From the NCBI GenBank assembly GCA_005880985.1, contig VBIQ01000015.1, forward strand, positions 1 through 64,000: DNA of 64,000 bases. Reading direction: 5' to 3'. The stretch comes from Chloroflexota bacterium (GTDB lineage: Bacteria; Chloroflexota; Dormibacteria; Aeolococcales; Aeolococcaceae). The notes under the pieces were generated by a model that saw only the letters and a program-made list of their open reading frames with translations, searched no databases and had not been told where the DNA came from. Shown here one piece after another: positions 7,966 through 16,532 of this stretch (within the stretch, counting starts at the first letter, position 1; every line of letters starts with the position of its first letter). The position numbers and the translations under genes are program-made.

Positions 7966-9258
7966 CTAACGCCAGACGCGTTTCATGATCACCCGGGCCA
8001 GCTTGTCGGGGTCATGGTGGGTGGAGATCTGGTTGCTGACCACGTCGGCGAGGATGAAATGAAGGGGGCGTCGCGCCGCCCGGTCGCGGTCGAAGACGAC
8101 CCGGGCGATGCCGGCGTCGACCGCCGAACGCGGCAGCGGCAGGCCGTAGTTGCTGTTGCACACCACGTAGTCGAAGAGGCTCCCCCGGACGTGATCCTCG
8201 ATGGCGTCGAGGTGCTGACTGACGGTGAAGCCGGTGGTCTCGCCCGGCTGGGTGGCCACGTTACAGATGTACACCTTGACCGCGGGACTGGCACGAAGCG
8301 CCTCCACCATGCCCTCGACCAGCAGGTTGGGCAGGATCGAGGTGTAGAGCGAACCGGGGCCCATGATGATCAGCTCGGCCTCGAGAATGGCCAGCTCGGC
8401 CTCGGGGTTGATGGGCGGATCCGAGGGCTCGAGAAAGACGTGATCGATGGGCTCCTCGCCATGGGGAACCCGCGATTCCCCCACCCTCACCTCAGGGCCC
8501 GCGGTGGCGCAGAGAGTCACGTCCTGCAGCGTCGACGGAACGATCTGGCCGCGAACGGCCAGAACGCGTCCGGACTCGCGCAGGGCATGCTCGAAGTCGC
8601 CGGTGATCTCTGCCATGGCCATGATGAACAGGTTGCCGAAGGAGTGCCCCCCCAGCGAGCCCTCACCGGTGAAGCGATGGGTGAACAGCTCGGTCATCAG
8701 CGGCTCGGTCTCCGCCAGGGCGATCAGGCACTGGCGGAAGTCGCCGGGCGGCAGGACTCGGTACTCGGAGCGAAGCCGGCCGCTCGATCCCCCGTCGTCG
8801 GCGACGGTGACGATGGCGGCGAGGTTACCGGTGTACTTCTTGAGACCACGCAGCATGGTGCTCATCCCCGTCCCGCCGCCGATGGCGACGACGTGGGGAC
8901 CCTTGGCGAGGGCACGCCGCACGTAGAGCTGTTCGGCGAGACCGCGCTCACCGCCCGACCCGACCGGCAGGAACGGCCCGATGATCGACTTCCCCAGCTT
9001 GTAGAAGCTGAGCACCAGCAGCCCGATGCCGACCGCCGCGAACAGCAGAGCGCGGCCGCCACGGGGCAGGAACTGGAGGGTGAGCGGGCCCGCGATCGAC
9101 GGGAAGCGGACGCTGGTGTAGGCGTCCTTGAGCGCGTAGCCCACCGCCAGGCTGATCATCACGATGCTGCCGAAGAGCAGGGCCAGCCAGCGCTTGACGT
9201 AGAGCCCCGGGGTGAACCAGCGCCAGAGCTCGGGACTGACGCGGCGGAGGACTCGCAT
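7966..9258 (-). CDS. YvcK/CofD-like protein (gluconeogenesis factor family), membrane-anchored
   Basis: The 430-aa product starts with two hydrophobic segments (about residues 18-40 and 60-85) and continues with the YvcK/CofD fold. Motifs are VVAIGGGTGMSTMLRGLK, TVADDGGSSGRLR, LPPGDFRQCL and GHSFGNLF. YvcK binds UDP-sugars and is needed for cell-wall synthesis on gluconeogenic carbon in Bacillus and mycobacteria. The membrane anchor is an added feature. ATG 9258 lies 7 nt after GACAAT. It is codirectional with glpX upstream, consistent with gluconeogenesis. Confidence 0.88.
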   Translation of the reverse strand: MRVLRRVSPELWRWFTPGLYVKRWLALLFGSIVMISLAVGYALKDAYTSVRFPSIAGPLTLQFLPRGGRALLFAAVGIGLLVLSFYKLGKSIIGPFLPVGSGGERGLAEQLYVRRALAKGPHVVAIGGGTGMSTMLRGLKKYTGNLAAIVTVADDGGSSGRLRSEYRVLPPGDFRQCLIALAETEPLMTELFTHRFTGEGSLGGHSFGNLFIMAMAEITGDFEHALRESGRVLAVRGQIVPSTLQDVTLCATAGPEVRVGESRVPHGEEPIDHVFLEPSDPPINPEAELAILEAELIIMGPGSLYTSILPNLLVEGMVEALRASPAVKVYICNVATQPGETTGFTVSQHLDAIEDHVRGSLFDYVVCNSNYGLPLPRSAVDAGIARVVFDRDRAARRPLHFILADVVSNQISTHHDPDKLARVIMKRVWR

Positions 9259-9311
9259 CAGCGCGATTGTCCCATGAGCTCGGCCAAAGATCCCTCCGCC
9301 ATCGTGCCCGC

Positions 9312-10334
9312 CTAGCTGACCCCGGCCTCCGCCGGCGCCCGCTGCCGCAGCCGGGTCAGGTCGTGCTGCGCCTCGACGTAGCGGGTGGTCCCCGAGTAGG
9401 AGCGCATCACCAGGCTGTGGGTTTCGGCGGTGTCGCCGCGAAATCGGACGCCCTCGAGCAGCTCGCCATCGGTGATCCCGGTGGCGGCGAAGAAGACGTT
9501 CTCGCCGGCGCAGAGGTCGTCCAGGCCCACCACCGCATCAGGGTCCTTGCCCTCATGGCGAACCACCGCGCGCTCGCCGTCGTCGCGCGGCCAGAGCCGC
9601 CCCTGCATGCCGCCGCCGAGGCACTTGACGGCGCAGGCGGCGAGCACCGCCTCCGGGGCGCCGCCGATGCCCATCAGCACGTCGATGCCGGTGCGATGCT
9701 CCATCGCCGCCATCAGCCCGGCGGCGACGTCACCGTCCATGATCAGCTTCACCCGCGCCCCCGCCGCCCGGATGTCGCGCAGCAGCCGGTCATGGCGGTC
9801 GCGGTCGAGCACCACCACGGTGAGATCCTCGACGCTGCGGCCCTCGGCCCGAGCGATGCGGCGGAGGTTGACGGCAACGCTGTCGGTGATGTCGATCACC
9901 CGGGCCGCCTTCGGTCCGACGATCAGCTTCTCCATGTAGGCGCAGTGGGTGTGGAAGAGGGTCCCGCGCTCGGCGAGCGCCACGGTGCTGATGCCGCCGG
10001 GAAGCCCTCGAGCCACCAGCCGGGTGCCGTCGATGGGATCCACGGCGACATCGACCTGGGGCGGATTGCCGTTGCCGACGCGCTCGCCGATGTACAGCAT
10101 CGGCGCCTCGTCCTTCTCCCCCTCGCCGATGACCACCTCGCCGTCCATGTCGACGAAGCCCAGGCTGCGCCGCATCGAATCGACCGCGGCCTGATCGGCC
10201 TCCTCTTTGTTGTTGCGGCCCATGTAGCGCCCCGCCGCCATGGCCGCGCCCTCGGTGACCCTGACCAGCTCCAGGGCCAGGTTGCGGTCGATCGGCGTTC
10301 CCAGATCGCGCGAGCGAGGGCTCCGGGGAGGCAT
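9312..10334 (-). CDS. glpX: Class II fructose-1,6-bisphosphatase GlpX
   Basis: Hydrolyses fructose-1,6-bisphosphate to fructose-6-phosphate, the committed step of gluconeogenesis. Class II signatures are DVAVDPIDGTRLVARG, EVVIGEGEKDEAPML and the late GGAPEAVLAACAVK. The length is 340 aa from ATG 10334. That start is preferred over 10370 because TATGAT lies at 10349-10344, about 9 nt upstream. It is divergent from a membrane protein gene and lies just upstream of the YvcK-like gene. Confidence 0.95.
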   Translation of the reverse strand: MPPRSPRSRDLGTPIDRNLALELVRVTEGAAMAAGRYMGRNNKEEADQAAVDSMRRSLGFVDMDGEVVIGEGEKDEAPMLYIGERVGNGNPPQVDVAVDPIDGTRLVARGLPGGISTVALAERGTLFHTHCAYMEKLIVGPKAARVIDITDSVAVNLRRIARAEGRSVEDLTVVVLDRDRHDRLLRDIRAAGARVKLIMDGDVAAGLMAAMEHRTGIDVLMGIGGAPEAVLAACAVKCLGGGMQGRLWPRDDGERAVVRHEGKDPDAVVGLDDLCAGENVFFAATGITDGELLEGVRFRGDTAETHSLVMRSYSGTTRYVEAQHDLTRLRQRAPAEAGVS

Positions 10335-10454
10335 GGTCTCGGGATCATACGCAGCGGGGCCGGAAGCCATGCGGGCCGCGAGTCCGTGACAGCCCGGTCA
10401 CAGTTCCGCCTATCGATGCAAACGCGAGGACCGGCGGTCGCTAGCGTGGTGGCG

Positions 10455-11084
10455 ATGCCTGCATACCTCTGTCTGGCCCACCGCCGGCCCTCGCGGGCAA
10501 GCTGCAGTGACTGCGGCGCCCCGGTGTGCGCCGACTGCGCGGTCGAGGCAGGGGGAGCCCCCCTCTGCCGCGAATGCGCCAACCGAGACCACGACCTGGC
10601 CTCCCTCCGCAGCGAGGGCATGGAGGCGCGCCTGATGCTCCGCCGCGCCGGGGTGCGCGTCCGGCGCGTCGCCGGTGATCCCCTCATCGTTCGCTCCGGC
10701 GGGATGCCGGTCGCCTTCGTCGTCATCGTCCTCACCGCGACCCTCACCGCCACCGTCGCGGTGCTGCTGGCCGGCGCCGCCGAATCGTGGGGGGTCAGCG
10801 TCGCTCTCCTTGGCATCGTCGCCGCCGCCGTCATCGGCAGCGGCGTCCGCCTCCTGTTCGGCGGGACTTCGACCACCGCGGGGGTGCTGGCGGCGCTCCT
10901 CGCCCTCACCGCCGTCACCCTTGGCAGCTCGCTGGCGCAGCTCGACGTTGCCAGCAGCGGAGTGGTGGTCGCCTGGCGCCACCTTCCCGGGCCGCCCGCG
11001 CTCGACCGGGCCACCTTCGCCGCCTGCTACGTGCTGGCCGCGGCGCTCGCCTATCGCGGCGCCGCCGGACGGCGGGTGCGCTAG
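10455..11084 (+). CDS. Zinc-binding N-terminal (B-box-like) membrane protein
   Basis: A 209-aa protein. The N-terminal 45 residues hold a Cys/His cluster (CLAHRRPSRASCSDCGAPVC, then CADC and CRECANRDHD) that fits a B-box or treble-clef zinc finger. Five or so hydrophobic helices follow. This 'zinc knuckle plus membrane' architecture is common in Actinobacteria and Chloroflexota, but its function is unknown. The ORF track starts far upstream in glpX shadow. ATG 10455 is chosen because TAGCGT ends 7 nt before it and the Cys motif begins at once. Confidence 0.75.
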   Translation: MPAYLCLAHRRPSRASCSDCGAPVCADCAVEAGGAPLCRECANRDHDLASLRSEGMEARLMLRRAGVRVRRVAGDPLIVRSGGMPVAFVVIVLTATLTATVAVLLAGAAESWGVSVALLGIVAAAVIGSGVRLLFGGTSTTAGVLAALLALTAVTLGSSLAQLDVASSGVVVAWRHLPGPPALDRATFAACYVLAAALAYRGAAGRRVR

Positions 11085-11116
11085 CCGGAACCGCCGCGCC
11101 CGCTGCTCGGCGGCGG

Positions 11117-11132
11117 GCGATGCTAGCATCGC
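11117..11132. promoter_or_regulatory. 16-bp perfect palindrome upstream of the DUF4388-like gene
   Basis: GCGATGCTAGCATCGC is fully self-complementary and sits directly before the hexamer TACTCT (11133-11138), about 20 bp ahead of the gene start at 11154. Its position and symmetry fit an operator for a dimeric regulator. No similar site was noticed elsewhere in the window. Confidence 0.45.
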
Positions 11133-11153
11133 TACTCTCGGAACCAGCCGCCG

Positions 11154-12050
11154 GTGCGCGCCCCGCGCGCCGACGCTTCCCCGGATGCGGAGCTGGCCAT
11201 GTCTGACGATGTCATCGACCGGGTTGGGCAGCGCGGGGACGGCGACATCAGCCTCGCCGAAGCCCCGGCGGACGCCGCAGCGGGCGAGCAAGGAGCAGAG
11301 ATGGCGCGGAGCGAGCAACGACCGGCGACCGAGGAAGCCGCGCCCGCCAGCGCGCAGACCGGCACCGAGCATCTCACCCCGCCGCCGGCCGAGGCCGGCA
11401 ACGGAGCTCCGCCCAGCGGGCTGAGCGAGCTCGGATCGATCCTTTCCTGCCCGGTCCCGAGGGGGGCGGCACTGTTCGGCCAGCTCACCTCGGCCTTCGT
11501 CGACGGCCAGCGCCTGCTCCAATTCCTCGCCGACCGCAAGCACACCGGCGCGCTGGTGGCGACGGGCCCCTCGCGGGCCGAGATCGCGGTGATCTACGAG
11601 GGGGCGGTGATCGGACTGATCTCCACCAGCGACGGCATCACCCGCCGCCTGAGCCGGCTCAGCCTGTCTGGACCGGGCAGCGGCGAGGAGCACGAGCTCA
11701 CCGTGTTCACCTACCGGCCCGAGGTCGCCCTCGCGGTGGGCCAGATGATCAACCTGCCGGTTCGTTTCGAGGGCCTGCACGGCTCGTTCGTGGACTTCCC
11801 GGCCTTGCTGAGCTTCCTGCGCCGGGAGAACGCCAGCGGTGCGGTGCGCATCAGCACCCATGTCGACGTGGGCGTCGTGCTGCTGCGCAACGGTGAGGTG
11901 CTCGGGGCATACAGCGGCAGCCAGCCCGACCTCGACGACGCCGAGACGGTGTTCGCCCTGGCTCGCGAGCCCGATGCGGAGATCGACGTCCATGTCGGTT
12001 CGCCGGTAGCCCCAGCCGGCGCACCGGGCGCGGCCACGGTCGGCGCCTGA
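11154..12050 (+). CDS. DUF4388-like double-domain protein, paralogue of the product at 54.9-56.0 kb
   Basis: The 298-aa product has an acidic, Pro/Ala-rich and probably disordered N-terminal third. Two copies of an alpha/beta module of about 75 residues follow. The first runs SAFVDGQRLLQFLADRKHTG...YEGAVIGLIS; the second runs GSFVDFPALLSFLRRENASG...NGEVLGAYSGSQ. Both align by eye with the product at 54888-56003. DUF4388 proteins occur near two-component and motility genes, but the role is unknown. An alternative start is ATG 11199. The lipoprotein gene follows 8 nt later, suggesting one operon. Confidence 0.7.
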   Translation: MRAPRADASPDAELAMSDDVIDRVGQRGDGDISLAEAPADAAAGEQGAEMARSEQRPATEEAAPASAQTGTEHLTPPPAEAGNGAPPSGLSELGSILSCPVPRGAALFGQLTSAFVDGQRLLQFLADRKHTGALVATGPSRAEIAVIYEGAVIGLISTSDGITRRLSRLSLSGPGSGEEHELTVFTYRPEVALAVGQMINLPVRFEGLHGSFVDFPALLSFLRRENASGAVRISTHVDVGVVLLRNGEVLGAYSGSQPDLDDAETVFALAREPDAEIDVHVGSPVAPAGAPGAATVGA

Positions 12051-12058
12051 CGGGTCGC

Positions 12059-12553
12059 TTGCGCGGCCGGGTCGTCTGCGTCCTCGCCATCATCGCCGCG
12101 ACCACGCTGCCCGGCTGCGGCTCGAGCTCGGCCTCTCTCGACACCCATAGCTCACCCGGCGGAGCCGTCCGCGGTTTCGTCAACGCCGTCCGAGCCGACC
12201 AGCTGGATGCGGCCCGGGAGTGGGTCGCCCCCGCCGGACGTGAGCAGTACGCAGCGTTCTTCCGGCAGGCCAAGCTGCTCGACCTGACCGTCCACTTCCG
12301 GGTCAGCGACTTCAGCGTGGTCAGCGAGCACGTCGAGCCCGATCATCCCGATCGCGCCCACGTCCTGACCCGCGGCGAGCTCGACGTCTGTGTCGACGGT
12401 CCGGCGCTCAGCGGCGCGACCTGCAGCCCCTTCCAGGGACCCGAGTCGGGAGTGGCCGCCAACGGCAGCAGCGACGACGACTACGTCTGCACCCGCGAGG
12501 GCGGGCGTTGGTACATCAGTATCGACGCCCCGCTGCCGCTGCCCGCGCAGTGA
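12059..12553 (+). CDS. Putative lipoprotein of unknown function
   Basis: A 164-aa protein with a short basic N-terminus, a hydrophobic segment and the lipobox LPGC around residue 17-20, so it should be lipid-anchored outside the membrane. The mature part has the form of a small NTF2-like or Cys-containing accessory domain (residues PGGAVRGFVNAVRADQLDAA). The family was not identified. The start is TTG 12059, 8 nt after the previous stop. Its stop overlaps the next start as GTGA, so it is coupled to the MgtE-N/CBS gene. Confidence 0.7.
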   Translation: MRGRVVCVLAIIAATTLPGCGSSSASLDTHSSPGGAVRGFVNAVRADQLDAAREWVAPAGREQYAAFFRQAKLLDLTVHFRVSDFSVVSEHVEPDHPDRAHVLTRGELDVCVDGPALSGATCSPFQGPESGVAANGSSDDDYVCTREGGRWYISIDAPLPLPAQ

Positions 12554-13803
12554 ATTTCCTCAGCGACTTCCTGCGGGCCGACGCCGTCGACGTGTATCAG
12601 AAGCCGGTCGGCACCGTGCGTGACCTGCTGGTGCGGATGCAGGAACCCTACCCGGTGGTCACCGCCGTGGCCCTGCGACGTCGCCCCGCCGGCGTGCCCG
12701 AGGTCATCGACTGGTCGACGGTGCGGGCCTGGGTGGACCGCGAGCTCAGCCTCAAGCTGGCTGCCGCGGCGCTGACCCCGTACCCCCGCGCGCAGGACGA
12801 CGTCTGGCTGTCACGCGACATCCTGGACAAGCAGATCGTCGACACCGACGGCCGCCGGCTGGTGCGGGTCAACGATCTGCAGCTGCAGGCGAGCGATCGG
12901 GATCTGCTGCTGGTGGGAGTCGACATCGGCGCCCGCGGACTTCTCCGACGGCTCAACGCCGAGCGCCTCGCACGCCGGCTGGCCCGGCTCGCCGGCGGCG
13001 ACTTTCCCCAGCGGCTGATCTCGTGGGACGCGGTCGACCCGGTGCAGGGCGACGCGCGCTCGATGCGGCTGCGCATCGCCCATGCCAAGCTGGCCAAGCT
13101 GCATCCCGCCGACATCGCCGAGATCGTCGGTCAGCTGGGTGGCAAGGATCGCGCCGCCATCTTCGCCAGCCTCGATGACGAGACCGCGGCCGACACGCTC
13201 GAGGAGTCGAGTGACGAGGTCCAGACCCAGATCCTGGCGCGGCTCGACGACGAACGGGCCGCCGACATCCTCGAGGCCATGGCGCCGGACGAGGCCGCCG
13301 ACCTGCTCGCCGACCTGCCCGAGGACCGGCGCGAGCAGCTCATCGCCAGCATGGACGAGGACGACGCCGAGGACGTCGAGGACCTGCTGGGATACGAGGA
13401 GGGCACCGCCGGCGGAATGATGACGCCGGACTTCGTGGCCATTCCCACCAGGCTCAGCGCGGAGGGCGCGATCGAGTACCTGCGGATGCGTAAACCCGAT
13501 GCGGAGACCATCTATTACCTGTACGTCAGCGACGATGACGGCAGGTTGATCGGTGTGCTCAGCCTGCGCGATCTCATCGTCGCCGACCCGCAGACGCCCG
13601 TCTCGGAGCTGATGATCATCCGGGTGATCACCGTCGAACCCGACACCCGCACCGCCGATGTGGCCGCGGTGCTCGCCAAGTACAACCTGCTGGCGGTGCC
13701 CGTCGTCGACGGTGAGCGGCGCATCCAGGGCATCGTCACCATCGATGACGCCCTCGACAAGGTGATGCCCGCCCGGCTGCGGCGCAAAGCGCGGGCACTG
13801 TGA
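12550..13803 (+). CDS. Pore-less MgtE-N / CBS-pair protein with a PRC-barrel-like N-terminus
   Basis: The 417-aa soluble protein starts at GTG 12550, overlapping the lipoprotein stop. Residues 1-170 look like two PRC-barrel-type halves (VYQKPVGTVRDLLVRM and DTDGRRLVRVNDLQL). An MgtE N-terminal superhelical domain follows (HPADIAEIVGQL, DDERAADILEAMAPDEAADLLADLP), then two CBS motifs (GTAGGMMTPDF to GRLIGVLSLRDLI, and VSELMIIRVITV to IQGIVTIDDAL). In true MgtE this cytosolic part senses Mg2+ and gates a five-helix pore, which is absent here. The NRAMP-like carrier begins 9 nt later and is the likely partner. Confidence 0.9.
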   Translation: MNFLSDFLRADAVDVYQKPVGTVRDLLVRMQEPYPVVTAVALRRRPAGVPEVIDWSTVRAWVDRELSLKLAAAALTPYPRAQDDVWLSRDILDKQIVDTDGRRLVRVNDLQLQASDRDLLLVGVDIGARGLLRRLNAERLARRLARLAGGDFPQRLISWDAVDPVQGDARSMRLRIAHAKLAKLHPADIAEIVGQLGGKDRAAIFASLDDETAADTLEESSDEVQTQILARLDDERAADILEAMAPDEAADLLADLPEDRREQLIASMDEDDAEDVEDLLGYEEGTAGGMMTPDFVAIPTRLSAEGAIEYLRMRKPDAETIYYLYVSDDDGRLIGVLSLRDLIVADPQTPVSELMIIRVITVEPDTRTADVAAVLAKYNLLAVPVVDGERRIQGIVTIDDALDKVMPARLRRKARAL

Positions 13804-13812
13804 GGCCTCGAA

Positions 13813-15156
13813 GTGCCGCCTCCGCCCCGGACGAGCGCGGTGCGCCGCGCGGCACGGGCGGTCACGCCCCGTAGACGCAGCGGCGCAACGGCGTCCTCGC
13901 GGCGCCGGGGAGGTCTGTGGCGCTATCTGGCGATTCTCGGCCCCGGGCTGATCGCCGCCAACGCCGGCAACGACGCCGGCGGAGTCTTCACCTACAGCAA
14001 CACCGGCGCCAAGTACGGGTTCAGCCTGCTGTGGACGGTGATCCCGACCCTGATCGCGCTGATCGTCGTCCAGGAGATGGTCGCCCGGCTCGGGGTGATG
14101 ACCGGCAAGGGTCTGATGGACCTGATCCGCGAACGGTTCGGGGTGGCCTGGACCCTGTTCGCCTCGCTGGTGGTCGTCGTCGCCAACGGTGGCACCACGC
14201 TCGCCGAGTTCGCCGGGGTTGCCGCCGCCCTCGGGTTGCTCGGCGTTCCCATCCCGGTTGCGGTGATCGGAGCCGCGCTGATGATCGGGGTGATCACCCT
14301 GCGCGGCAACCGGCGGCTAGTGGAGCGGATCTTCCTGGCGCTGGGCCTGGCGTTCGTCTCCTACATCATCACCGCCATCGCCGTGCATCCCGACTGGAGC
14401 GCGGTGGCACGCGACTCGGTGGTCCCCGGGTTGAATCCCCACGGCACCCCGACCAACGCCTACCTCGCCGACGTCATCGCCCTGCTCGGCACCTCGATCA
14501 CCCCGTACATGCAGCTCTATCTGCAGTCCTCGATCGTCGACAAGGGAACCACCGAGAAGGACTATCGCTACGTGGTCGCGGACGTGGTCAGCGGCTCGAT
14601 CTTCGCCGAGATGGTGGCGGCGTTCATCATCATCACCACCGGATCGACGCTGTTCCTGCACGGCGCCGCCGGCCAGGGAGTCGACAGCGCCCAGACGGCG
14701 GCCCAGGCGCTGGCCCCGCTGGCTGGCGCCCACGCGAGTCAACTCTTCGCCGTCGGGCTGCTGGGCGCGTCCCTGCTGGCGGCGGCGGTGCTGCCCCTGA
14801 GCACCGCCTTCGTGGTGTGCGAGGCGTTCGGCGCCGAGCGCAGCCTGCAGAACCGCTTCGCCGAGGCGCGGTTGTTCTTCACTCTGCTCATCGGTCTGCT
14901 TGTGCTGGGGGCGGGAATCATCCTCATCCCCAGAGTGCCGCTCGCCGGAGTTGCCATCGGCACCCAGACCCTCGACGGCATCCTGCTGCCGGTGCTGCTG
15001 GTATTCATCATCCTGCTGGCCAACGACCGGCGGTTGCTTGGCCGGCGGTGCAACGGTCGCATCTACAACACCGTCGCGGTCGCCCTGGCGACGCTGCTCG
15101 GCCTGCTGAGCCTCTTCCTTCTGGCGAGCACACTCTTCCCGTCACTGGTCCGCTGA
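13813..15156 (+). CDS. NRAMP-family divalent-metal carrier with an altered metal site (possible Mg2+ type)
   Basis: A 447-aa membrane protein with about 11 helices after a basic N-terminal tail. The Nramp framework is clear: GPGLIAANAGNDAGG in TM1 and ALLGTSITPYMQLYLQSS in TM6. Aligned with classical Nramps, DPGN reads DAGG, so the Asp is kept and the Asn lost, and the TM6 Met-Pro-His reads Thr-Pro-Tyr. Loss of the methionine is known from Nramp-related Mg2+ transporters, so Mg2+ or Mn2+ rather than Fe2+ is plausible. It lies directly behind the MgtE-N/CBS gene and its end overlaps the convergent pfkB-type gene by 15 nt. Confidence 0.88.
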   Translation: MPPPPRTSAVRRAARAVTPRRRSGATASSRRRGGLWRYLAILGPGLIAANAGNDAGGVFTYSNTGAKYGFSLLWTVIPTLIALIVVQEMVARLGVMTGKGLMDLIRERFGVAWTLFASLVVVVANGGTTLAEFAGVAAALGLLGVPIPVAVIGAALMIGVITLRGNRRLVERIFLALGLAFVSYIITAIAVHPDWSAVARDSVVPGLNPHGTPTNAYLADVIALLGTSITPYMQLYLQSSIVDKGTTEKDYRYVVADVVSGSIFAEMVAAFIIITTGSTLFLHGAAGQGVDSAQTAAQALAPLAGAHASQLFAVGLLGASLLAAAVLPLSTAFVVCEAFGAERSLQNRFAEARLFFTLLIGLLVLGAGIILIPRVPLAGVAIGTQTLDGILLPVLLVFIILLANDRRLLGRRCNGRIYNTVAVALATLLGLLSLFLLASTLFPSLVR

Positions 15157-16044
15157 GCGAACCACCTGCTGGGGCTGCGCACCGGCGGGCGCGCTGAGGA
15201 GCCCGGCCGTGCCGAAGGTGCCGATGGCGTCGGCGGCGCAGCGAATCCCGGCGCCGAGTGCCTCCGGGAAGAAGCCCTCGTCATCCCGCTCGGCCCGCGC
15301 GCACGCCCCCAGGAATCCTCCGGCGAGCGCGTCGCCGGCACCGGTGGGATCGACCACCTGGCGCACCGGGTGGGCCTCCATCTCCAGCACATCGCCGGCG
15401 CTGACGCAGGCGGCTCCGAGGGGACCGGCCTTGACCACCACCGCCCGCAGCCGGCCACGGCCACAGAGCGACAGCGCCGCGCGCTGCCAGCGATCCTCCC
15501 CCGCGCCGGTGAGCGCCGACAGCTCGGCGCGGTTGAGAAAGAGGATGTCGGCCGACTCGGCGACCCGCCGCACCTCGTCGCCGTCCGCGCCGATGAAGAC
15601 GGTCATGCTGTCGGCGCCGATGAACCGGGCCTGCGACTGGCCGAGGATCGCCAGTTGCAGGCCGGGTCGCATGCTGCCGACGAAGAGCACCTCGGCGGCG
15701 GCCGCGGCCGGCGACAGACGCGGTCGCCAGGCGCCGTACGCCCCCTCCTCCGTCTCCTCGTCGGCGGTCACCCAGCGTTCGAAATCGTGCACCGCACGCC
15801 AGCGGAAGGTGGGCAGCGCGCTGCTCTCCAATCCCTCGAGATCGATGGGGAGCGAACCCAGGAGAGCCCGCACCTCCGCGCCGTCGCCCGACTCGACGGT
15901 TCCCGCGAGATAGACCGGCGCAAAGCGCGACGCCGCGAGCGCGAAGTACACCGCCGATCCGCCGCGCTGGTCGCGCCGACGCCCCGCCGGCGTGGTGACG
16001 TCGTCCAGGGTGACCGTGCCGGCGACGGCGAGCTGCCAGGCCAC
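15142..16044 (-). CDS. PfkB-family sugar/nucleoside kinase
   Basis: A ribokinase-fold enzyme of 300 aa from GTG 16044. The C-terminal PfkB signature DPTGAGDALAGGFLG holds the catalytic Asp and anion hole. The N-terminal part shows the substrate side (VAGTVTLDDV, GGSAVYFALAASRF). The substrate cannot be assigned. The ORF track start at 16131 would overlap the neighbouring gene. The chosen GTG lies just before the first conserved strand, though the GGAGG stretch is unusually close to it. It is codirectional with the two unknown genes upstream. Confidence 0.85.
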   Translation of the reverse strand: MAWQLAVAGTVTLDDVTTPAGRRRDQRGGSAVYFALAASRFAPVYLAGTVESGDGAEVRALLGSLPIDLEGLESSALPTFRWRAVHDFERWVTADEETEEGAYGAWRPRLSPAAAAAEVLFVGSMRPGLQLAILGQSQARFIGADSMTVFIGADGDEVRRVAESADILFLNRAELSALTGAGEDRWQRAALSLCGRGRLRAVVVKAGPLGAACVSAGDVLEMEAHPVRQVVDPTGAGDALAGGFLGACARAERDDEGFFPEALGAGIRCAADAIGTFGTAGLLSAPAGAQPQQVVRSADQ

Positions 16045-16063
16045 CCTCCGAGTCGCCGCGCGC

Positions 16064-16474
16064 TTACGCCAGCGACGCGGTGCGCGCTTCCAACCCGTCG
16101 CCGAAGAGCGGGATGATCGGGGCCAGTGCACCGCGACGCTCGTCGGACAGGCGACGGATCAGCTCTTCCTGCGCGTCGAAGATCGACTCGGTCAGATGGT
16201 CGGGGTCGCGGTTGATGCCGACCTCATCGGCGAGCGTGCCGTCGATGCCGCCGAGAAACTGGACCGCCCTGGCCCAGAGCGCGGTGGGCACGAGACGGTG
16301 GCGGCGGAGCCGGCACTGCTCGACCAGGTCGAGAATCAGGTCCGACTCGCGCAGCAGCCGGCGGGTGCGCAGCGACCCGTGACGGCGGAACGCGGCGGCG
16401 CGGCGCAGGCGCTCGAGCTCCACGCAGGTCCGCTCCAGCGGGCCCGGCGAGTGGGTCGCGGTCGACGGCAGCAT
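16064..16474 (-). CDS. Conserved-looking helical protein of unknown function
   Basis: A 136-aa Arg/Leu-rich, predominantly helical cytosolic protein (ERLRRAAAFRRHGSLRTRRLL, then DLVEQCRLRRH) with no recognised motif. The ORF track starts at 16768, inside the next gene. ATG 16474 is preferred because TACAAT (16486-16481) lies 6 nt upstream, matching other starts here. It is followed 19 bp later by the PfkB kinase gene. Confidence 0.6.
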   Translation of the reverse strand: MLPSTATHSPGPLERTCVELERLRRAAAFRRHGSLRTRRLLRESDLILDLVEQCRLRRHRLVPTALWARAVQFLGGIDGTLADEVGINRDPDHLTESIFDAQEELIRRLSDERRGALAPIIPLFGDGLEARTASLA

Positions 16475-16532
16475 CGACGCATTGTAGCCATGCCCCCTGC
16501 GCCGCTCCTCGTGGCGAGGCCAGCGTCCCCTC

